Assembly: GCF_027244095.1 (NCBI RefSeq) | Contig: NC_069657.1 | Location: forward strand, 145,634,857 to 145,698,856 | From: Hemicordylus capensis | Taxonomy: Eukaryota; Chordata; Lepidosauria; Squamata; Cordylidae | Length of the DNA stretch: 64,000 bases | Reading direction: 5' to 3' | Part shown: positions 63,927 to 64,000 of the stretch, one piece after another | How positions within the stretch are numbered: the first letter of the stretch is position 1 | How the letters are laid out: each line of letters starts with the position of its first letter | Made by a program: the position numbers and the translations under genes | The notes under the pieces: model-generated | Seen by the model: only the letters and a program-made list of their open reading frames with translations | The model's database searches: none | Told to the model about the DNA's origin: nothing

Positions 63927-64000
63927 GCCACGACAAGATCCAGTAATTTGCCTCTTCACAGAACCAGCCTTTGCCTCCAACTTCCCTCCCCCTCACTAAA

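Noticed and set aside
1-64000. CRISPR arrays, bacterial operons, riboswitches
   Set aside because: Spliced genes and vertebrate repeats throughout; the tandem repeats seen are microsatellites or minisatellites.

Overview
The window looks like nuclear DNA of a vertebrate, most probably a squamate reptile (lizard or snake). It has spliced genes with GT/AG introns and long introns. The repeat mix is squamate-like: CR1/L2-type, L1-type and R4/Dong-like LINEs, tRNA-derived SINEs including one with a BovB-like tail, a 5S-rRNA-derived SINE, many hAT-like and mariner-like elements, a Helitron and solo LTRs. The squamate call is an inference from these repeats; the species is not identifiable by eye.

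The host genes form one family. Three five-coding-exon genes in tandem on the + strand encode glycine N-acyltransferase-like proteins, and from memory they resemble GLYATL3 most. Gene 1 (exons at 3447-3524, 4832-4939, 5350-5476, 8758-8878, 9695-10145) reads as an intact 294-residue protein. Gene 2 (27199-27276, 28677-28784, 29705-29831, 34643-34763, 36674-37073) has a 2-bp slippage near its end and reads as 277 residues. It is followed by a second, damaged copy of its last exon (38033-38534). Gene 3 (46459-46536, 50153-50260, 51532-51658, 58190-58310, 61407-61827) is intact at 284 residues and more diverged. Exon lengths 78/108/127/121 and the intron phases are identical in all three genes. 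Their likely shared job is conjugation of acyl-CoA to glycine or a related amine.

Genes 1 and 2 are a large tandem duplication that includes introns and flanks (about 2.2-11.4 kb and 25.4-38.0 kb, then a repeat of the last-exon unit to 39.4 kb). Because introns still align, insertions present in only one copy can be ordered in time. The 5S-derived SINE landed at least four times after the duplication. A 1.5-kb LTR-like insert lies only in gene 1. A palindromic element with a solo LTR in one arm lies only in gene 2.

Layout: 0-2.2 kb, LINE/SINE relics; 2.2-11.4 kb, gene 1; 11.4-25.4 kb, repeats, including a 1.2-kb hAT-like element with perfect 8-bp target repeats and a CR1/L2-type reverse transcriptase relic; 25.4-39.4 kb, gene 2 with its duplicated last exon; 39.4-46 kb, an LTR-like piece and an L1-type LINE broken by two DNA elements; 46-61.8 kb, gene 3, whose introns hold nested hAT/LTR/SINE insertions, a Gypsy-like fossil and a GC-rich Helitron inside a CR1 tail; 62-64 kb, two hAT-like elements.

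The most unusual object is the Helitron at 56501-58070. It carries a CpG-rich block that looks like the captured first exon of an unidentified host gene, and a G-rich minisatellite.
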